NCBI RefSeq assembly: GCF_032118995.1
Contig: NC_092666.1
Location: 3,794,001-3,858,000 of the forward strand
DNA length: 64,000 nt
Direction: 5' to 3'
Origin: Asterias amurensis
Lineage: Eukaryota > Echinodermata > Asteroidea > Forcipulatida > Asteriidae
Below the pieces are notes generated by a model. It was given only the letters and a program-made list of their open reading frames with translations, was not told the DNA's origin and searched no databases. Below, one piece after another: positions 57,525-64,000 of the stretch (position 1 is the stretch's first letter; each line of letters starts with the position of its first letter). A program made the position numbers and the translations under genes.

Positions 57525-58079
57525 GGAAGGCTTTCATCATAGAAGGTGTGCACTCAAGTTTCTTGTTCGTTCTTTCAATCGATCAACCCACCCCAGGAGT
57601 AAGGGGAGTATCGATCAATAATAACAATTCATGAAGGTAAACAATTCAATTCGTTTTTTGAAACTAGCTATACAGCATGAGTTATCACAAATTAATGTAA
57701 GCAACACTGACAGTTTTAAAACACCTTTACCACAGTTCGGCCATTTTGTCTGGTTCCTGTGTACCCATCAAAACCAGCTCGAAACTCTCAAAGTAAAAAA
57801 AAAAAGGAACCACACTAATTTTGGATGTCAAGCCTCATTTTGTTTCTTGAGACAATCCTGATGGCACTGTCAGTGATAAAGGATCCTTATCTTATTTAAG
57901 TACCCATACTGGGATGGATGCTCGGCCTCCTCATCAGTAAGACATCTCTCTGGCATCAGGTGGTCGTCGTCGTCGTCGGTGGTGATTTCAACTCCTTGTT
58001 CCAGTGAGCTCTTGCCTTGAGTTCCTCTCAGTGTAGACCGATCCGAAGATGTTGATTCTCTTCAGGAGTACTCAATCTC

Positions 58080-58086
58080 TTAAAGC
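58080..58086 (-). pseudogene. Orphan degenerate POLR1H last exon, right copy
   Basis: Same as 8,577-8,583: acceptor retained, exon starts GCTTTAAGAG and would stop after leucine. Confidence 0.55.
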
Positions 58087-58821
58087 CTGTAAAACAAATA
58101 AATAAATAAAAAATGACTTTTACATAAAAAGTGAACCTTTTACCCTAACCATCCTGGGGTCGATTTCACAAAGAGTTAGAAAGCTAAAATAAAACAGTGA
58201 AAGTTTCAGTAAAAAAGGGTCTACTGGTTCGATTTGCTGAGAACACAGAAAGAAGCAAAACCCTGTCACAGTAGCGATGAATCCATCCGAGGTAAAGATT
58301 TCGATAGGTTTGCTTTTGTTCTTAAACATTTCAAAAAAATTGACCAGGGGTTTCCTTACGGGTGGCGAACCCTTTGACACTGAATTTTTGCTCTTCTGTT
58401 TTCAGAGGTAAAATATAAATCCTTTGAAATAAAACGAACCTATTTGTATATCAAAATATTTGGAGGGTCAACGTTTCAATTTGAAGTGGCGCAATTTTCA
58501 ATCACACACAGTTAAAAAATTGGCCAGGGGTTTCCTTACGGGTGGCGAACCCTTTGTCACTGAAATTTTGCTCTTCAGTTTTCAGAGTTAAAAATATAAA
58601 ACCAAATATTTGGGGGCTTGTTCTTCAAGACTTACCAAATGATTAATCACCTTATATGAAGTGGCGCATTTTCAATTAAAAAAATCGGCCTCCTCATCAG
58701 TAAGACATCTCTCTTGCATCAGGTGGTGGTCGTCGTCGGTGGTGATTTCATCTCCTTGTTCCAGTGAGCTCTTGCCTGGAGTTCCTCTCAGTATAGACTG
58801 ATCTGAATATGTTGATTCGCT

Positions 58822-59698
58822 TCAAGAATACTCAATCTCTTGATGCCTGTAAATAAAATAAAAAAAATTAAAATTACATTTACGTAAAAAATGAACCTTT
58901 GATAAGTGCATGCACTGGGTTCTTTTACATGCGTTCGTTACACAACACATGGGACCAACAGCTTTACATCCCATCTGAAGGACGAAGCAATGGTCAAGTG
59001 TCTTGCTTTAAAAGGACACTAGTGTCGTGGCTGGGGATTTGAACCCACACACGGTTGATCAGAAAAACCAGAGTTTGAATTCGGTGCTCGGCCACTACAC
59101 TTCCAAGCACGATTTACACACAGCAGTGAATTTGTGCTTGTACTAATCCTTATATAGCACTGAAATCCATCATTCAGTGACGCTCATGGCTCTTCAACAA
59201 TGTTACCCCTGATCACTAGGACATTTATTTCATTCATCAAACCAACTCAGCTCCCTTGGGAATAAACTCCTCTGCAGCCAGATATGTAGTGACCAAGCTA
59301 AATAAATCACAAGAACCATCTCAACCCTCACAAGTACCTACTAACCCCTGTGCAATCTATGGAAACTGTATGATAAACCTAAAAGGCTCTACAAGCCTAA
59401 AGCCTGGTTCATACTTTCTGCGAATGCAAAGCAAATTTTGTTGTCATGAACTTGCAATGAATTACTCGCCACAGTTGAACTGTGTTCAACCCCTTCGGAA
59501 CATTCGCTAAGAAAACAGGGCTGTGTCGCCAAAATTCACTTTTCATTTGCAGGAAGTATGAACAAGGCTTAAGTAGTGATTAACTTACTTGCATGATGGG
59601 CAGAAATAGAAGACAGTTTGTCCTTCATCAGCTGATCGAGTTTGCCTGGTGTGGAAATGAAGTCCATCGTGACTGAACTTGGCACATGCCCTGTCAAT
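58822..59698 (-). CDS. POLR1H: POLR1H (RPA12)-like terminal exons, right copy A
   Basis: Counterpart of 9,319-10,199. Zinc-ribbon exon 59,589-59,698 and last exon 58,822-58,846, with the same splice sites and the HQEIEYS tail. The hairpin reads [16 protein letters not shown], the full family consensus, so the K and L changes in left copy A arose after the 49-kb duplication (or were corrected here by conversion). The first knuckle is still C-A-K-F, with the second zinc-binding cysteine missing; the second knuckle CPSC is intact. Confidence 0.75.
58895..59110 (-). mobile_element. tRNA-derived SINE in POLR1H-like intron, right A
   Basis: Counterpart of 9,395-9,612, with B box GGTTCAAATCC on the minus strand near 59,036. 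Confidence 0.7.
59400..59570. mobile_element. MITE (AAGCCTGGTTCATACTT ends), right A
   Basis: Counterpart of 9,901-10,071 with matching terminal inverted repeats. Confidence 0.85.
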
Positions 59699-60358
59699 CT
59701 GAAACCAGACCAGATACAAAAATGAAATTAAGAAGTGATCAAAAATTACCAAGCATTGGAAAAACAAAAATATGTGATAATACGCCTAAAAGGTAGGGCC
59801 ATAAGTTTTTTTTTTGGTTTTTTTCTAATGATTTATGGACAAAATGTAGAAAGATGAAATACAACTCAGACAGTTTCAGCAAAATAGGTCTACTGGTTCG
59901 ACTTGCTGAGAACACAGAAAGAAGCAGAACCCTATCAGAGTAGAGATGAATCCATCTAAGGAAAATATTTTGATACATCAACAAAGGTTTGCTTTTTTAA
60001 CATTTCAACTTTTAATTTGAAGTGGCGCAATTTTCAATCAAACACAGTTAAAAAATTGGCCAGGGGTTTCCTTACGGGTGGCGAACCCTTTGTCACTGAA
60101 TTTTTGCTCTTCTGTTTTCAGAGTTAAAAATATAAAACCAAATATTTGGGGGTTTGTTCTTCAAGACTTACCAAATGTAAAATCACCTTATATGAAGTGG
60201 CGCATTTTTCAAGTAAATAAATCGGGCTCCTCATCAGTAAGACATCTCTCTGGCATCAGGTGGTCGTCATCGTCGGTGGTGATTTCATCTCCTGGTTCCA
60301 GTGAGCTCTTGTCTGGAGTTACTTTCAGTAAAGACTGATCTGAATATGTTGATTCTCT

Positions 60359-61244
60359 TCAAGAGTACTCAATCTCTTGATGCCTGTAAATAAAATAAAT
60401 AAAAAAAATAAAATAGCATTTACATAAAAAATGAACATTTGATAAGTGCATCCACTGGGTTCTTTTACATGCGTTACACAACACATTGGACCAACAGCTT
60501 TACGTCCCATCTGAAGGACAAAGCAATGGTCAATTGTCTTGCTTTAAAAGGACACAAGTGTCGTGGCTGGGGATTTGAACCCACACTCTGCTGATCAGAA
60601 ACACCAGAATTTGAATTTGTTGCTCGGCCACTGCACTTCTGCCGACGATTTACACACATGTTATGTGAACAGTGAATTTCTGCTTGTACTAATCCTCATG
60701 TAGCACTGAAATCCGTCATTGAGTAATCTCGTGGCTCTTCAACAATGTTACCCCAGATCACTAGGACATTTAACTCTTTCATCAAACCAAATCAGCTCAC
60801 TTGGGAGTAAACTGCCCCTGCAGCGAGATATGTAGTGACCAAGCTAAATAAATCACAAGAACCATCTCAACCCTTACAGGTACCTACTAACCCCTGTGCA
60901 ATCTATGGAAACTGTATTTTAAACCTATAAGGGTCTACAAGCCTAAAGCCTGGTTCGTACTTCCTGCGAATGCAAAGCAAATTTTGTTGTCACAAACTTG
61001 CAATGAATAACTTGCAACAGTTGAACTGTGTTCAACCCTTTCGGAACATTCGCTAAGAAAACAGGGCTGTGTCGCTAAAATTCACTTTTCATTTGCAGGA
61101 AGTATGAACCAGGCTTAAGTAGTGATTAACTTACTTGCATGATGGGCAGAAATAGAAGACGGTTTGTCCTTCATCAGCTGATCGAGTTTGCCTGGTGTGG
61201 AAATGAATTCCATCCTGACTGAACTTGGCAAATGTTCTGTCAAT
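60359..61244 (-). CDS. POLR1H: POLR1H (RPA12)-like terminal exons, right copy B
   Basis: Counterpart of 10,863-11,750. Zinc-ribbon exon 61,135-61,244; last exon 60,359-60,383 with HQEIEYS then stop. The exon reads IDRTFAKFSQDG and then [19 protein letters not shown]. Both cysteines of the first knuckle are gone (T-F-A-K-F), yet the acidic hairpin and second CPSC are perfect. The frame is also open leftwards through the acceptor for over 80 codons, which is intron sequence. Confidence 0.7.
60430..60650 (-). mobile_element. tRNA-derived SINE in POLR1H-like intron, right B
   Basis: Counterpart of 10,939-11,150, with A box GCAGTGGCCGAGCAAC and B box GGTTCAAATCC on the minus strand. Confidence 0.7.
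60946..61116. mobile_element. MITE (AAGCCTGGTTCATACTT ends), right B
   Basis: Counterpart of 11,452-11,622 with matching terminal inverted repeats. Confidence 0.85.
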
Positions 61245-61519
61245 CTGAAACCAGACCGGATACAAAAATGAAATTAAGAAGTGATCAAAAATAACCAAGC
61301 ATTGAATAAACGAATTTGTGATATTACCCCTAAAAGGTAGGGCCATAATGGACAAAACATAGAAAGATGAAATAAAACTGTGAAAGTTTCGGCAAAATAG
61401 GTCTACTGGTTCCACTTTCAAAGAAAACAGAAAGAAGCAAAACCCTGTCACAGTAGCGATGAATCCATCCGAGGTAAAGATTTCGATACAAGGTTTGCTT
61501 TTTTCCAAAGATTTAAAAA

Positions 61520-63040
61520 AAATTGGCCAGGGGTTTCCTTACGGGTGGCGAACCCTTTGTCACCGATTTTTGTTCCGCTGTTTTCACAAGTAAAGTATAA
61601 AACCTCTGAAATAAAACGAACCGATTTGTAAATCAAAATATTTGGGGGTTTACGTTATTTTTCAAAATTTACCAAATGTGGACTTTTAATTTGAAGTAGA
61701 CAATTTTTCAATCAAACACAGTTAAAAAATTGACCAGGGGTTTCCTTATGGGTGGCGAACCCATTGTCACTGATTAATGCTCCTCTGTTTTCACAATTAA
61801 AATTAAATAAAACCTCTGAAAAAAAACGAACCAATTTGTATATCAAAATATTTTTGGGGTTTACGTTATTTTTCAAAATTTACCAAATGTGGACTTTTAA
61901 TTTGAAGTAGACAATTTTTTCAATCAAACACAGTTAAAAAATTGACCAGGGGTTTCCTTACGGGTGGCGAACCCATTGTCACTGATTAATGCTCCTCTGT
62001 TTTCACAATTAAAATTAAATAAAACCTCTGAAAAAAAACGAACCAATTTGTATATCAAAATATTTTTGGGGTTTACGTTATTTTTAAAATTTACCAAATG
62101 TGGACTTTTAACTTGAAGTAGACAATTTTTTCAATCAAACACAGTTAAAAAATTGACCAGGGGTTTCCTTACGGGTGGCGAACCCATTGTCACTGATTAA
62201 TGCTCCTCTGTTTTCACAATTAAAATTAAATAAAACCTCTGAAAAAAAACGAACCAATTTGTATATCAAAATATTTTTGGGGTTTACGTTATTTTTCAAA
62301 AGTTACCAAATGTCAACTTTTAATTTGAAGCTGACAAATTTTCAATCAAACACAGATAAAAAATTGGCCAGGGGTTTCCTTACGGGTGGCGAACCCATTG
62401 TCACTGATTTTTGCTCCTCTGTTTTCGCAATTAAAATATAAAACCTCTGAAATAAAACGAACCAATTTGAATATCAAAATATTTGGGGGTTTACGTTATT
62501 TTTTGAAAATTTACCAAATGTCAACTATTAATTTGAAGTAGACAAATTTCCAGTCAAACACAGTTACAAAATTGGCCAGGGGTTTCCTTATGGGTGGCGA
62601 ACCCATTGTCACTGATTTTTGCTCCTCTGTTTTCACAATCAAAATTAAATAAAACCTCTGAAAAAAAACCGAACCAATTTATATATCAAAATATTTTGGG
62701 GGTTTACGTTATTTTTTGAAAATTTACCAAATGTCAACTATTAATTTGAAGTAGACAAATTTCCAATCAAACACAGTTACAAAATTGGCCAGGGGTTTCC
62801 TTATGGGTGGCGAACCCATTGTCACTGATTTTTGCTCCTCTGTTTTCACAATCAAAATTAAATAAAACCTCTGAAAAAAAACCGAACCAATTTACATATC
62901 AAAATATTTTTGGGGTTTACGTTATTTTTCAAAATTTACCAAATGTCAACTTTTAATTTGAAGTAGACAAATTTTCAATCAAACAGTTAAAAAATTGGCC
63001 AGGAGTTTCCTTTTGGGTGGCAAACCCTTTGTCACTGAAT
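61520..63040 (-). repeat. 210-bp tandem array, about eight units (right)
   Basis: Landmarks at about 61,523, 61,731, 61,946, 62,155, 62,365, 62,575, 62,789 and 62,996. It has two units fewer than the left array, and four consecutive junctions carry the private variant GACCAGGGGTTTCC, showing local homogenisation after duplication. Confidence 0.9.
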
Positions 63041-63333
63041 TTTATATGAAATAAATCACCTTATAAATTTCAAGTATTGTGCATCTTTTTTTCATAAACC
63101 AATTTTAAAAATGGCTGTGGGTAGTGAACCCTTTTCTGTACATCTTTTTTTATTCATTCAGAGTTAAATATAAGTAATGAAACCTCTCAAAGAAAAAAGA
63201 AAAACATTTTTTTGGTGGTTATAGTATAGACAATTAAACAACAATAAAGTACGAGCGTTTCTGTATGCAAACATCAAGATAACAACCTAAACAATTTGGA
63301 CATTTCCTAAGATAAAACTCCAGTTTCACTCAC

Positions 63334-63439
63334 CAGTGGTCCTAGGTCTTTCTGGCCGACGACCTCGTAACGACCTTCAACATCCTTGGGAGAGTTGAGA
63401 CGCAGGTATAAATGATAGACCACACCATGTATAATGCAG
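63334..63439 (-). CDS. POLR1H: POLR1H (RPA12)-like upstream exon, right copy
   Basis: Counterpart of 14,283-14,388, unchanged through DVEGRYEVVGQKDLGPL with donor CCACTG|gtgagt and the two acceptor options (63,439 or 63,384). The region upstream keeps about 55 bases (63,475-63,530) that the left copy has lost or replaced. The next upstream exons would lie beyond the window edge or are absent. Confidence 0.55.
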
Positions 63440-64000
63440 CTGTAATGAGAAGGAAGACAAAGAGTGACTTTTCATTCATTCAAAAAGCTGTCTGTGCTTA
63501 TGGTAGTGATACATGTATTAATATTAATAATCTTTTTGCACACAGCCGTGTACATACTGGTACCCTGTGCGAGCTTCGTGGTTCCGTGTATGTTTTGTAC
63601 ACAAATCACGGATCGTACCCGCCCTCTCGTGACGCATTCTCGCAAAACGAGGTCGGGTAATTTCAATTATTGTTGGCAGAGGAGTAACACGTACAGTAGA
63701 TAGGAAGTCTTTATTTTCTCTATTTTCTCTATCATTTTTAGCAATTTTTGAGATTGCGGAGTTGATTCTCTGGTCGATAGCATACACATTGATATATCAA
63801 AGGACACATAGAGCCTAATTTTGGCGAGATTAAAAAAAAAAGAGAGATTTCTGATTCCAAAGTTCATTGAACCATGGGTCCTTGAACGCGTGACAGATGA
63901 CCCTCTATGAGGTTATGGGAGACGATAGCCAGACAAAACCGAAATAGTTGTAGGAGTAGGCCTAGTACAGTAGTACTATCCTATAAAAAAAAAAATTTTA

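Larger units (their letters stand above)
49385..64000 (+). repeat. Right copy of the segmental duplication
   Basis: Direct copy of bases 1-14,895. Differences from the left copy are mainly repeat-number changes: an extra minisatellite unit near 50.7 kb, eight instead of ten 210-bp units near 62 kb, and an extra roughly 55 bases near 63,475-63,530. Homology on the left side reaches the window start, so the sequence just upstream here (before 49,385) cannot be compared with the left copy. Confidence 0.95.

Overview
This is animal nuclear DNA. It is AT-rich and mostly noncoding, crowded with palindromic MITEs, tRNA-derived SINEs and minisatellites, and its few convincing coding pieces are short exons with GT-AG splice sites. 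There are no bacterial operons, ribosome binding sites or long ORFs. The palindromic families (for example ends reading GGCAGTGGACACTATTGG, AAAGGAACACGTTGCCTTGG and GGGGTCGATTTCACAAAG) look to me like those of echinoderm genomes, probably a sea star. That placement is from memory and unverified.

The dominant feature is a large direct segmental duplication. Bases 1 to about 14,895 recur at 49,385 to 64,000, with offsets of +49,384 falling to about +49,105 and only scattered substitutions and repeat-number changes. Both copies are cut by the window edges, so the true unit is longer. It could be a tandem repeat with a period near 49 kb or an assembly artefact.

Each copy holds, in order: a MITE remnant, AT-rich spacer, a minisatellite (1.2 kb), an inverted-repeat element carrying a short acidic peptide motif (1.8-5.0 kb), an unassigned 118-codon ORF (5.4 kb), a 93-bp satellite (6.4-7.5 kb), a MITE, and then on the minus strand the 3' part of a gene for RNA polymerase I subunit RPA12 (POLR1H/ZNRD1). 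Exons for the C-terminal TFIIS-like zinc ribbon and the C-terminal tail are tandemly duplicated within each copy. The acidic hairpin ([10 protein letters not shown] in two of the four copies, [10 protein letters not shown] in the other two) is intact, but the first zinc knuckle has lost one or both cysteines in all four copies and no N-terminal zinc ribbon was found. These look like decaying or repurposed paralogues.

The interval between the two copies (about 15-49 kb) has no recognisable protein gene. It contains exon-like segments on the plus strand with good splice sites but no shared reading frame, several of them tandemly duplicated, which suggests a spliced noncoding transcript. It also has a second inverted pair of the acidic-peptide module (42.7-45.6 kb), two blocks of a 57-bp minisatellite open on both strands, a 58-60-bp minisatellite that creates a spurious 329-codon ORF, a tandem repeat carrying paired ETS-like CCGGAAGT sites, and many MITEs. 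A CpG-rich candidate promoter with a first exon lies at 47.6-47.9 kb, just before the right-hand duplication.
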